A stretch of DNA of 37,142 nucleotides from a virus, in IMG/VR virus record IMGVR_UViG_3300045972_000081, positions 1-37,142 of that record. One strand, given 5' to 3'. Positions 22,114 to 30,121 of the stretch are shown here, piece by piece. Every line of letters begins with the position of its first letter. Position 1 is the first letter of the stretch. Both the position numbers and the translations under genes were made by a program. The notes under the pieces are model-generated. The model was not told where the DNA came from, ran no database searches, and saw only the letters and a program-made list of their open reading frames with translations.

Positions 22114-23046
22114 TTATTTTTTCGCATTTTCAAGTTGCCCGAATCGCATGAGCGATTTCATTGCAACTTTCACAAGTGCGGCTTGTTGTTCATCATCAGA
22201 AAGCTCTTTGTGAGTTTCGCTTGATCGACTTTCGGCTGACTTGTCCTCGCCTGCTTGTGATTCCGCTTCAATAGCGTCACACATTGCAGACAAAGCGTCA
22301 TGACCTTCAAGGATTGAACTCATTGCGCTTTTGATTATCTCAATATTTTTCTTACTCAATTTTTTTCCTGCTTTCTCGATCTCGTCTGCCTGTTTTTCTT
22401 CGAATTCTGCTCTTGCTTTTTCAAGCAATTCAGCTTTCACGTCTTCGAATTCCTTTGCTGTCAATGTGATCGATTTTTCTTCAACGATTTCTTCTTCTTT
22501 TTCTTTCTCAACTTTTTTTGCTTCAACTTCCCATGCGTTAGCTCGCAGATCTTCGGCAGTCAATCCGTCAGTCAATGCACGCTCAACAAGTTCACATTTC
22601 ATTGATTTTGCGCTTGTGACAAGTGCTTCGGCATATGCTGGCACGTTTACCCATGAAACTTCGAGCAATTCTTGATCTGTGAATTTGTTGCCCTCCATTT
22701 CAAAAGCCATGAATCCAACAGAAAAAGCTTTCAGAAATCCATTTTCTGCAAGCATTTTGATTTCCTGTCCGAATGGCGTCGGTGCAAATTCTCCGATCAG
22801 CTTCAATTCGTTGCCCTCAACCCACACTTTTTTTGCACGACCGATCGCAGGGATTGAATGATCATGCGCCCATAACATGACAGGATTGTTTTTGAATGCT
22901 TTCAAATTCCAACCTGCAACGTCAACGATCTCGCCGTATCGGTCAACTTTCATGCCCGAAACGACTGCTTCGAAACTTCCATCTTCTTTGACGGCGCCTG
23001 CTTTGATTGCGATTTCTCCGATCCCCTTGAACAGTTTCTTTTTCAT
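22114..23046 (-). CDS. HK97-family prohead protease with long charged C-terminus
   Basis: A 310-aa protein. GMKVDRYGEIVDVAGWNLKA, PVMLWAHDHSIPAIGRAKKV and GFLKAFSVGFMAFEMEG place the probable catalytic His (H61 or H63) and Ser (S109) of the U35 protease family. The protease domain ends near residue 165. The remaining about 145 residues are strongly charged and helical (VEAKKVEKEKEEEIVEEKS, ARAEFEEKQADEIEKAGKKL), resembling a fused scaffold. No separate scaffold gene is seen. It would process capsid N-termini during maturation. Confidence 0.92.
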   Translation of the reverse strand: MKKKLFKGIGEIAIKAGAVKEDGSFEAVVSGMKVDRYGEIVDVAGWNLKAFKNNPVMLWAHDHSIPAIGRAKKVWVEGNELKLIGEFAPTPFGQEIKMLAENGFLKAFSVGFMAFEMEGNKFTDQELLEVSWVNVPAYAEALVTSAKSMKCELVERALTDGLTAEDLRANAWEVEAKKVEKEKEEEIVEEKSITLTAKEFEDVKAELLEKARAEFEEKQADEIEKAGKKLSKKNIEIIKSAMSSILEGHDALSAMCDAIEAESQAGEDKSAESRSSETHKELSDDEQQAALVKVAMKSLMRFGQLENAKK

Positions 23047-23059
23047 AGCGTTGTTTTTA

Positions 23060-25189
23060 TTAGCTTTTTACAATGGGGATCACTCCACATCGACAATTTA
23101 TGATATTAGACGGGGACCCGTTAGGATCTCCCGGATATTCCAATTCTTCGCCCCCGACTTCGAAATTCTTGTCGAGATCAACTGCCTCGCCGTTAGCGTG
23201 AGCGTGAGCATCGCGAGTTCTCGAATCTTTTGCGCTCAACCATTGTTTTTGCGCTACAACTCCGCTCTGCTTATATCCGAAAGTAGTTCCTGCATTTGTT
23301 GCTCCGAGAACTTCCGTTCGAGCGATCGTCTTTGTGCCACTTGTCAATCGTTGCTTGAATATCTCTTTGACACGTTTCGAAAGTTGCTGAATGCTTTCGC
23401 CTTTCAATGCACCCTCTGAAAGTGTCGTCTTCAATTTGTTCAATGTCGTGTCGTTCACTTCCGTTGCAAATTTCATTGTTTTTTTCTTGATCCATTCTGC
23501 GGTCAATGTATCGGCAGGATCAAACGCTTTTGTCATGATCGATTTCACACCCACTTGCGCGAATGCGGCGTCGCCTGCGTCACTCACAATGTCCGTCACA
23601 ATTCCCAGAACACCCTTTGAAAATATTATACCTTCTTTTTTCCAATCCACCAAATCAAAATCATTTCCATTTTTCAATTCGTCAGTATTTTTTTTCAAAA
23701 GTTCTGCAATATATCTCTTTGCCTGTTCAACAAATAAATTCCCGACTATATTTTCAAACTGTTTTTCATATGCTGTGAGTTTTGCGTCGAATCCTTTCCA
23801 GATCAGCATTTGTGCTTCTTCGTCAAACTCTTTTTTTTTTACGTCCTCGATCTCTTTCACTTCTTTGACGATCACTGCATTTTTTGCTGTGAGTTCTTTC
23901 ATCGCACGTTCAACCATGTCATTTGTTTCGCGCAAGCTCTTTCGGCCGCGAACTGCCTTTTTGTACATTGATTTCAATTTTTCATCTTGAATACTTTTTG
24001 TCTGCTTCACTGTGCCGATCGAAATCATATTGAGTGGCATATATACACCGTCACCGCCTTCAATCGGCGTGTAGCCCATTTCTGCGCGTGCCTCATTGAT
24101 TGAAATGATCTTTCCTGCGACTGCTTCATAATGCTTGTCGAGTGATTCTTGATTTGCAGGGGTCGGATCTTCAAAAGCCAAGTGCAAAGACAAATCAAAT
24201 TCAAGCACAAGCGAATGATTCAATTTCTTCACGAGCTTGTTGAATTTTGGCACGATCGTTTCAGACACGAAAACATAGAGTGCAGTTTCAGCACTTGCGC
24301 GATTCACTTCTTCGGTCAATCCGAGAATTGTTTTCGGCACACCCAAAGCGAGCAAAATATCTTCGCGTGCGGCAGTTCTCAATTCTGAAAAGTCCATGTC
24401 TTTTTGTGACATAGAAATTTGCTTGTATTCCAAGCCATGAGATAAAACGGCGATCTTGTGTGCATTGTCTGGACTGCCGAACTTTTCAACCCATTTGTCA
24501 TATATCGATTGACGCTCATCAGAATCGACTTTTTGTTCAGTCGTGAGAATTGCGTCGGGTCGTGCTGAATTATAAAAGAATTTAGTATTCCATTTGCGAG
24601 CATATACATCAGCAAGAATCGTCATTGCGAGTGCCATTCCTGCGCCGTAGCCGTAATGATCAGAAAGTGGATTTGCATTCTTGAAATGAATCACGTCGTT
24701 CGGCTCAAATTCCTGCATTTGTCCTTGCGCGTTTCTGAAAACATATTTGAAAACAGTTCCGTCAGTTGCAGGCTTGATCGTCACGAGATCGGGTCGCATG
24801 TACCACAATTCAACGACTTTGCCGTTTACGCCTCGCGCTTTATACCAAAATGATTGACCGACAAGCGACATGAAAATTGATGTGATCTCGATCAAGTCAG
24901 ATCCGCTCATCATTGAATTCGGTTTTTCCAAAAGATCGAGCAATTCGTGTTGCTCTTGTTCGATCGCGTTTTTGCCTTGCAGTCTGTACAGTTCAAATTC
25001 GATTGCGCCCATTTTTTCAGCGATCTTTGCGGTTGCGGCGAAAACGACGTGACTGCTTTGAAAAGATTTCAAGTGATCCACTTGTGAAAGGCTCGGAACG
25101 TCAACGCCCGAGATCATACTTGACCCGAGAATATTCGTGAAAGTTTTTTCTTTTGATATTCCTGAAAGTATTCGTTTGAAAGGATTCAT
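23060..25189 (-). CDS. Portal protein fused to SPP1 gp7-like head morphogenesis protein
   Basis: A 709-aa fusion. Residues about 1-410 are an HK97-type portal (FKRILSGISKEKTFTNILGS, LLDLLEKPNSMMSGSDLIEI, NDVIHFKNANPLSDHYGYGA, GVPKTILGLTEEVNRASAET). Residues about 420-470 are a charged hinge (KEVKEIEDVKKKEFDEEAQM). The C-terminal part ends with the SPP1 gp7 / Mu gpF signature: KTIARTEVLGATNAGTTFGY, WLSAKDSRTRDAHAHANGEA, PGDPNGSPSNIINCRCGV. The portal is the DNA gate; gp7-like proteins bind it and act in head assembly or DNA ejection. The hinge contains an A10 tract (23831-23840). It is the first gene after the late promoter. Confidence 0.93.
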   Translation of the reverse strand: MNPFKRILSGISKEKTFTNILGSSMISGVDVPSLSQVDHLKSFQSSHVVFAATAKIAEKMGAIEFELYRLQGKNAIEQEQHELLDLLEKPNSMMSGSDLIEITSIFMSLVGQSFWYKARGVNGKVVELWYMRPDLVTIKPATDGTVFKYVFRNAQGQMQEFEPNDVIHFKNANPLSDHYGYGAGMALAMTILADVYARKWNTKFFYNSARPDAILTTEQKVDSDERQSIYDKWVEKFGSPDNAHKIAVLSHGLEYKQISMSQKDMDFSELRTAAREDILLALGVPKTILGLTEEVNRASAETALYVFVSETIVPKFNKLVKKLNHSLVLEFDLSLHLAFEDPTPANQESLDKHYEAVAGKIISINEARAEMGYTPIEGGDGVYMPLNMISIGTVKQTKSIQDEKLKSMYKKAVRGRKSLRETNDMVERAMKELTAKNAVIVKEVKEIEDVKKKEFDEEAQMLIWKGFDAKLTAYEKQFENIVGNLFVEQAKRYIAELLKKNTDELKNGNDFDLVDWKKEGIIFSKGVLGIVTDIVSDAGDAAFAQVGVKSIMTKAFDPADTLTAEWIKKKTMKFATEVNDTTLNKLKTTLSEGALKGESIQQLSKRVKEIFKQRLTSGTKTIARTEVLGATNAGTTFGYKQSGVVAQKQWLSAKDSRTRDAHAHANGEAVDLDKNFEVGGEELEYPGDPNGSPSNIINCRCGVIPIVKS
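23831..23840 (-). other. A10 tract at the portal-gp7 hinge
   Basis: Ten consecutive A (GTA AAA AAA AAA GAG in frame) encode V-K-K-K-E near residue 451 of the portal fusion. A -1 slip gives R-V-stop, and a +1 slip gives nine more residues and a stop, so slippage would release a portal of about 455 aa without the gp7 domain. The same length of A-run occurs at the tail-chaperone frameshift. Confidence 0.55.
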
Positions 25190-25334
25190 TGATTTTTCTT
25201 TTTATAAATAAAATAAGCCCACCCCAAAAAAATTGAAAGTGTGCTTCTTCAAACGCAGTATACCATTTTCACGAAATAGCCGTCAAGCATTGCGTCGCAG
25301 TCGTAGGCAAGAAAGTCAAACTTTGGCTTTGTTG

Positions 25335-25361
25335 CCCTCGATTGCGACAAACAGTCGAGGG
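25335..25361 (-). promoter_or_regulatory. Hairpin in the late 5' leader
   Basis: CCCTCGA (25335-25341) and TCGAGGG (25355-25361) form a perfect 7-bp stem with a 13-nt loop. On the minus strand it is preceded by a T-run and not followed by one, so it is not a terminator for the late transcript. It lies about 25 nt after the predicted transcription start and about 150 nt before the portal ATG. Confidence 0.55.
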
Positions 25362-25392
25362 AAATGAAAAAAACACAAACGCGAGCAATTAG

Positions 25393-25421
25393 AATATAGC
25401 ATAATTCTGAAATACTGTCCA
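25393..25421 (-). promoter_or_regulatory. Late promoter for the virion operon
   Basis: On the minus strand TGGACA (25416-25421, 5/6) and TATATT (25393-25398, 5/6) are separated by 17 bp. Predicted start is near 25386, leaving a leader of about 195 nt before the portal ATG. It lies directly after the stop of the 92-aa gene at 25424. It lacks the TTGAC/GTCAA dyad of the two other promoters, so it should be regulated differently. Confidence 0.7.
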
Positions 25422-25423
25422 GT

Positions 25424-25702
25424 TTATGCTTTGCGATAAAATAACACAACGACTTGCGCGTCTTTGTATTGTTCGGCAGTCTGGCCAACAATGAACATTT
25501 GCATTTTCTCGATCATGTCGTCGCCTTGATCTTCGGGTCGAAGTGCAACGCGCATATTTCCGAATCCATGTGAAACGCCTGGACTATGCACAACGAATGA
25601 AACGAAGAAATGCTCAATGTGATCAGTCTGCGAAATGTAGTTATCTTCGCCGTCGATTGTTGCGCGAATTGATTTGATCCATGCTTTGAATTTGTTTTTC
25701 AT
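25424..25702 (-). CDS. Protein of unknown function downstream of terminase
   Basis: A 92-aa protein (MKNKFKAWIKSIRATIDGED, FFVSFVVHSPGVSHGFGNMR, VVVLFYRKA). It looks globular, alpha/beta, with no recognised domain. The start overlaps the upstream gene as ATGA at 25699-25702. It is the last gene before the late promoter. Confidence 0.78.
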   Translation of the reverse strand: MKNKFKAWIKSIRATIDGEDNYISQTDHIEHFFVSFVVHSPGVSHGFGNMRVALRPEDQGDDMIEKMQMFIVGQTAEQYKDAQVVVLFYRKA

Positions 25703-25902
25703 AATATTTTCGGTTTAGTGATTACGATTGCGATTGCGTTGTCAGTGTACGAAAGATCAAGAACGTCTTGAATGCCGAATTCTTCGAGTGTCGCTTCGGA
25801 CGATTCCTCGATCCGCTTGTGATTCTCGCCGATCCAACGAATAGCGCGCCGGATCAAAAATGCAATGAACACGTTTCGCACCTTTTGAAAAATTGTCTTC
25901 AT
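25699..25902 (-). CDS. Small protein of unknown function
   Basis: A 67-aa protein with a basic, partly hydrophobic N-terminus (MKTIFQKVRNVFIAFLIRRA) that could be an amphipathic or weak membrane helix, then an acidic middle and a beta-rich tail (YTDNAIAIVITKPKIL). It is coupled to the next gene through an ATGA overlap and follows the large terminase gene by 20 bases. Function unknown. Confidence 0.72.
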   Translation of the reverse strand: MKTIFQKVRNVFIAFLIRRAIRWIGENHKRIEESSEATLEEFGIQDVLDLSYTDNAIAIVITKPKIL

Positions 25903-25922
25903 AAAATTATAGCATAAAAAAA

Positions 25923-27551
25923 TTATGTAATGCCGAACGATTCCCCCGAATCCTCGATGATTCCAATGACTGCGCCTGCCACTGCGTCAGCGACGTCTTT
26001 GCTTCCAGTGTCGGGGTGATCGACCTTTTTCCCCTTGATCAGTTCCAACGTCTGATATTCTTTTTCAAATATTGCAACCGATTCGCCTTTCTCATTTTTC
26101 ACGACATAGTGATAATAGTCCAAAGCGTCAGCGTGCAAAACTTCTTTCAGTGTGTCGTATGCTTCCGTCGTGCGATCGATCGATCTGACGTCCGCTTCAA
26201 TGCCTTTGCGTTCGAGAATCTGAATGCTGTCTGCGCTCTGCCAACCGTCGAACGTCACTTTCTTGATCTTGAATCCCCTTTCAATCATCGAGTAAAGCAA
26301 TTGACGCACGTCTGAAAATTGGACTTCGCCACCCTCTGGCGCCTTGATCTGTGCCATGAGTTCGATCCGAACTTTCTCAATGCGCTCGTCGTTCACGAAT
26401 TTATGCCCCGCACTGGACGCCACACACACCCCGCAGGCGTCTTTCGTCAATCCGAGGTCAATATGTGCAACGCAACGCTTGCCGTCGCCCTTGACCCATT
26501 TTTTGAGCCGTCCGTCGACTGTGAGCGGATCTTCGCGCTCCTTGTTGACTTGTCGCTCAACGATCTGTGCGTCGCGATCAAACGGCGACAGTGCCTTTGA
26601 CGGAATACACGCAAAATCTCGCAATGCCTTTTCAGCATTTTTGACGAATGCTGATTTGAAGTCGATCGGAATATCTTTCAAGACAACTTTCGGATCGCCG
26701 TTGTCGTCATACTCTGAAACGAAGTCGAAAGTTTCTTTTGCCATTTTGCTTCGATCTTTCACGTCCCATGTGCATTTTTTTGAGCAATACAATGTTTTGC
26801 CATGCTCTTTGACGTTTGCTTTGTATAGCGTGTCCATTGCGTCGTCCTCGTATCTGGCCGAACTGATCGGCATGATGAATCCTTTGCCCATTCCGAAACG
26901 CGATGTCATACGATTTTGCATTGTGTCGTAGATTTCTTTCGCAACGTTTTTCTTGTCATTGTTCAAATAAAAAGCAAGCTCATCGAGAATCGCCGCATAT
27001 ATATTCAATCCGAGTGGCGTCGTTTCTTTTGAATTACCACAAAGAATTATGATGTTCGGATTGCGCCGATTGCCGAATTCGTCTTTCTTGCCTTTTGGAT
27101 AAAAACGCACCTCTGTGCCGAGTGCTTCATATTCGAATCGCTTGAACCATTCCGAGCCGTCAATGAATGTTGTCATTGAAGTGAAGACAACATTTTTCGC
27201 CTGCGTTGCTGACGTTCCCATATTGATGATCGCGATCGCTTTGTCGTTCATCAAGTGAAAAAATTCATGCGGGTTTTTATAGCACAAAAGCAAGTGTGCA
27301 ATATACAAAGTCATTGCGGCCGACAAGAGTGATTTTCCCGATCCAATTCCCCAATACAAATCCGCCTCTGTGATCTGCTTTTCCCAAATCAAACGCACGA
27401 TCTCATTGCCCTCAACTCTGATCGTCTGATATACGTCTTCGCCGATCCCGAGGCAATCTTGCAAAAATGAATCAAACGTCAGAAAAGGCACTTCGCGATA
27501 TTGCGAATTCTTCAAAAGAAAACGAAGTTCTTTCAATTGATCTTTATTCAT
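25923..27551 (-). CDS. terL: Terminase large subunit
   Basis: A 542-aa protein starting MNKDQLKELRFLLKN. ATPase motifs: Walker A WGIGSGKSLLS (residues about 67-77), Walker B IYAAILDELAF (D190, E191). Nuclease domain: HIDLGLTKDACGVCVA (D365), KVTFDGWQSADS (D435) and KDVADAVAGAV (third acidic position near D519). It pumps DNA into the prohead and cuts concatemers. An upstream start at 27635 would add 28 low-complexity residues overlapping the small subunit gene; the 27551 ATG, which overlaps the small subunit stop by 8 bp, is preferred. Confidence 0.94.
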   Translation of the reverse strand: MNKDQLKELRFLLKNSQYREVPFLTFDSFLQDCLGIGEDVYQTIRVEGNEIVRLIWEKQITEADLYWGIGSGKSLLSAAMTLYIAHLLLCYKNPHEFFHLMNDKAIAIINMGTSATQAKNVVFTSMTTFIDGSEWFKRFEYEALGTEVRFYPKGKKDEFGNRRNPNIIILCGNSKETTPLGLNIYAAILDELAFYLNNDKKNVAKEIYDTMQNRMTSRFGMGKGFIMPISSARYEDDAMDTLYKANVKEHGKTLYCSKKCTWDVKDRSKMAKETFDFVSEYDDNGDPKVVLKDIPIDFKSAFVKNAEKALRDFACIPSKALSPFDRDAQIVERQVNKEREDPLTVDGRLKKWVKGDGKRCVAHIDLGLTKDACGVCVASSAGHKFVNDERIEKVRIELMAQIKAPEGGEVQFSDVRQLLYSMIERGFKIKKVTFDGWQSADSIQILERKGIEADVRSIDRTTEAYDTLKEVLHADALDYYHYVVKNEKGESVAIFEKEYQTLELIKGKKVDHPDTGSKDVADAVAGAVIGIIEDSGESFGIT

Positions 27552-28101
27552 CAACCCCACAAATTGCGTCAAGGACTTCAAGGAGTCTTTTTTGATTTGC
27601 TGGGTCGAGTTCTCTGATTGATTCGGCTGTTGCATGAATCGTGTTGTTTTGAATGTTTATTGTTCCATTGTTTTCGATCAAACCAGTTTGACGATTCTGC
27701 GTCAGTGCGAATTCGTCTTTCTTCACTCGTTCGAGAAACTTCAATGAGAAATCTTTGTCACCGCTTGCGACACCCTCGACAACTGCTTTTCTTGCGAGCA
27801 ATATCGGCCGTTGCTTCAAAAGGCGCTTTCGACTGGCAAACTTTGAATTTTTTTCTTGAAAATAATATAATTGATCGGGCGTGATGTCTGCATAATAGCA
27901 AGCTTCGTCGTCAGTACACCCAAACGCAAACGCTTCGATCAACTTTCCCAGTTTGGCAGATTCTTGACCTTCTTCGTTTTCCCACCAACGCCACTCACGC
28001 AATTCGGCTTTGATTCCTTTCTTTTTTTTCAATACAACAATGCCCGCACCTTTTGCGCGTGGTCGTTTCAATACCTTTTTTTTTGCAACTTTTTTTTTCA
28101 T
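27544..28101 (-). CDS. terS: Terminase small subunit
   Basis: A 185-aa protein immediately before terL. The N-terminus is extremely basic (MKKKVAKKKVLKRPRAKGAG). FAFGCTDDEACYYADITPDQ is a helix-turn-helix typical of small terminases that recognise the packaging site, and LLARKAVVEGVASGDKDFSL is the conserved following segment. The start overlaps the upstream stop as ATGA (28098-28101). Bases 27714-27748 of this gene reappear at the window end. Confidence 0.9.
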   Translation of the reverse strand: MKKKVAKKKVLKRPRAKGAGIVVLKKKKGIKAELREWRWWENEEGQESAKLGKLIEAFAFGCTDDEACYYADITPDQLYYFQEKNSKFASRKRLLKQRPILLARKAVVEGVASGDKDFSLKFLERVKKDEFALTQNRQTGLIENNGTINIQNNTIHATAESIRELDPANQKRLLEVLDAICGVDE

Positions 28102-28355
28102 AGACAATGCTTTTCTTTATATTCGAAATATACATTTCTGAACTCAATGCTTTCATTCTCTTTTCGTCTTCGCGCATATATTGATTTCAACTCTGCGAGA
28201 ACTTTCTTTTCTGTCGCTCTTTCGATCTCAATCTGCGCTTGTTCAAGAAATGGATCGATCTCAAACATATCTTCGGAATCAATCCACTTCGTTTTGTTGA
28301 GTACCTCTTGAAACTCTTGTCTGATATTATATTCTTTGATCGTTGTTTTTTTCAT
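28098..28355 (-). CDS. Protein of unknown function before terminase
   Basis: An 85-aa charged helical protein (KKTTIKEYNIRQEFQEVLNK, EQAQIEIERATEKKVLAELK). It overlaps terS by an ATGA. It may be co-translated with terS, but no function can be assigned. Confidence 0.75.
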   Translation of the reverse strand: MKKTTIKEYNIRQEFQEVLNKTKWIDSEDMFEIDPFLEQAQIEIERATEKKVLAELKSIYARRRKENESIEFRNVYFEYKEKHCL

Positions 28356-28357
28356 AA

Positions 28358-28669
28358 TTACATGTCTAACAATTCAAGCGTTTGATTTCTTTTGTCATGT
28401 GAGCAATCCCCGAGAAATTGGATCATTCCGTCAGTGATGAAAGAATGGCAACGCATAGGAATTGAATCGGGGTGGAGTTCGCCCTTTGGCACATTCTCGA
28501 ATGTCGCGTCTTTTGGCAATTCATTCCATGTGACCAAAACAGACGGCTTCAATGTCGGCTTTTCAAAATCTCCGTTGAATTCCCATGTATCATTGAATGC
28601 GTGATGTCCATTGCAACCAGGGCAATGAAAAACGAATTGATTTGTGTTTTCGATTTTTTTGATTTTCAT
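28358..28669 (-). CDS. DUF6527-like zinc protein
   Basis: A 103-aa protein with FHCPGCNGHHAFNDTWEFNG, KPTLKPSVLVTW and later RCHSFITDGMIQFLGDCSHD. This Cys/His layout (C-P-x-C, H-x-H, C-H-S-F, D-C-x-H) is that of the DUF6527 family, frequent in phages and of unknown function, presumably zinc binding. It lies between the methyltransferase and the terminase block. Confidence 0.82.
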   Translation of the reverse strand: MKIKKIENTNQFVFHCPGCNGHHAFNDTWEFNGDFEKPTLKPSVLVTWNELPKDATFENVPKGELHPDSIPMRCHSFITDGMIQFLGDCSHDKRNQTLELLDM

Positions 28670-28671
28670 AA

Positions 28672-29697
28672 TTATTTCAATATTTGATTATAGACTTCTT
28701 TTGCCACTTTCTCCATCATAACAGGTGGCACGCTCATGCCCAAAATATATTTTATATTGTTGTATTTGTTTTTGATGAAATCATAGTCGATCGGGAAACT
28801 CTGAATGCGAATCAATTCGTTCGCTGTTGCAACGCGCTTTTCATAAAAATCGATAAACTGCGAGCCACTCGTCAACGTATTCGGCACAAGGTGTTTTTTC
28901 AAAAAGATCGCATTGAATCTTGAATTCTTGCCAGTCAGTCGCATGTTGATGTCGGCGATCGTCTTATCTGAAACGATTTTCTTTTCCCAAAGTTTTGCGT
29001 CGCCCGGATATGGCTTGCCTTTGATTCCGTCACCCTTGCGAATCTGATCATATGTGATTTGATCTTCATTGAACGAAAGCGAGATCTTCTTTTTGATGTC
29101 TTTACGCACTGCAATGAAAAAGATTCTTTCGCGACGTTGTGGCACGCCCATTGAAGCGGCGTTCAGCAAGAAAAGTTGTGTGTTATATCCTGCAACGTCG
29201 AATGCTCTGAAAATTTGCTTCACATATCCGCGCGCGTTTCCTGCAAGCATACCTTTGACGTTTTCAGCAACAACGACTTTCGGTTGAAGATCTTTCGCAA
29301 GCTCGATGAAATGGAAAAACAGATCATCAAGAATTTGCTCTGTCTGGCCCTCACGAAAATGCTTCTTCTTTCCCCATGCTTTTTCACGCGATCCACTCAT
29401 TGAAAATGAACTGCAAGGCGGACTTCCGTCAAGCACATCGAGATCAAACAACTCTTTCGGATATTTCTTTTCTTTCACGAATTCTTGAATCGGCTGATTG
29501 ATGAAATGTTGAGTGTTCGGAAAATTCGCTTTGTAGATCTCGATCAGCTCTGCGTCGATCTCGTTGATTCCGACCATTTCGAAACCCGATTTTTTGTACC
29601 CCATTGAAGATCCACCACCACAAGCAAAACAAGAAAAAACTTTCTTGCCATTTTTCTTGACGCTTTTCAGATCTGTCAATTTCCAGTCGTTCCACAT
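28672..29697 (-). CDS. C5 cytosine DNA methyltransferase
   Basis: A 341-aa protein with the C5-methyltransferase motif order: motif I FSCFACGGGSSMGYKKSGF, motif IV GSPPCSSFSMSG with catalytic C95, motif VI VVAENVKGM (E145-N146-V147), motif VIII GVPQRRERIFFIAV, a target region around 210-270 and motif X at YILGMSVPPVMMEKVAKEV. Motif I differs from the common F-A-G-x-G by a Cys. It would methylate phage DNA at an unknown sequence, probably against host restriction. No cognate restriction enzyme is present, so it is an orphan. It ends next to the DUF6527 gene. Confidence 0.94.
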   Translation of the reverse strand: MWNDWKLTDLKSVKKNGKKVFSCFACGGGSSMGYKKSGFEMVGINEIDAELIEIYKANFPNTQHFINQPIQEFVKEKKYPKELFDLDVLDGSPPCSSFSMSGSREKAWGKKKHFREGQTEQILDDLFFHFIELAKDLQPKVVVAENVKGMLAGNARGYVKQIFRAFDVAGYNTQLFLLNAASMGVPQRRERIFFIAVRKDIKKKISLSFNEDQITYDQIRKGDGIKGKPYPGDAKLWEKKIVSDKTIADINMRLTGKNSRFNAIFLKKHLVPNTLTSGSQFIDFYEKRVATANELIRIQSFPIDYDFIKNKYNNIKYILGMSVPPVMMEKVAKEVYNQILK

Positions 29698-29698
29698 A

Positions 29699-30103
29699 CT
29701 ATTTTTTGTATCTGCGTTTTCCTGCCGGATCGACGCGATATTCTGGCGGATTATTTTTCAATTGCTTGACTGTCAAATTTCTCTTGTCCATTAGGCGATG
29801 ATGAGATCTGCAAACTGGCACAACATTTTTCGGATCATTGTTTTCAATGTTTTTGTCGATATGATGTGCGTCGATTTTACCTTTGCAATGTTCATCGTTT
29901 ATCGCGCATGGCTTTCCTTTTATGATTGCAAGTGCGCGCTCATGAAAAGCTCTTTCTCGCGGATTCTCTTTGTAATTTCCTTTATTACCCTTGTGATGTC
30001 CACGAATAAATCGCGAAGGCTGTCCTTTGACATATCCTCGCTTTGGCGCATGACATTTGTATATTGGCGTTTGCTGTCCGCAACCGCATTCGCATTTATT
30101 CAT
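29699..30103 (-). CDS. HNH endonuclease
   Basis: A 134-aa protein. An N-terminal Cys cluster (MNKCECGCGQQTPIYKCHAP) precedes an HNH core: CAINDEHCKGKIDAHHIDKN, then DPKNVVPVCRSHHRLMD. HNH proteins close to the terminase genes are needed for DNA packaging and cos cleavage in HK97-like phages, so a packaging role is plausible, although three genes lie between it and terS. A homing or nicking role is the alternative. The ATG at 30103 is preferred over one six codons upstream. Confidence 0.87.
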   Translation of the reverse strand: MNKCECGCGQQTPIYKCHAPKRGYVKGQPSRFIRGHHKGNKGNYKENPRERAFHERALAIIKGKPCAINDEHCKGKIDAHHIDKNIENNDPKNVVPVCRSHHRLMDKRNLTVKQLKNNPPEYRVDPAGKRRYKK

Positions 30104-30121
30104 ATATGAATTATAAACCAA

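Noticed and set aside
23391-23990. 199-codon plus-strand ORF opposite the portal gene
   Set aside because: Ser/Phe-rich composition typical of an antisense shadow; no ribosome site, and the minus strand encodes a well-supported portal.
25249-25491. 80-codon minus-strand ORF across the late promoter
   Set aside because: Its first half is the shadow of the 92-aa gene and it crosses the promoter. Only its last 30 codons look coding, noted as a possible remnant.
25903-25922. Extended -10 motif TGCTATAAT before the 67-aa gene
   Set aside because: It is only about three bases from the ATG and has no -35; it fits the general A/T-rich leader pattern.
30098-30111. 14-bp palindrome ATTCATATATGAAT at the HNH start codon
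   Set aside because: It is low-complexity A/T sequence around a start codon with no partner elsewhere, and an attached TATAAT has no -35.
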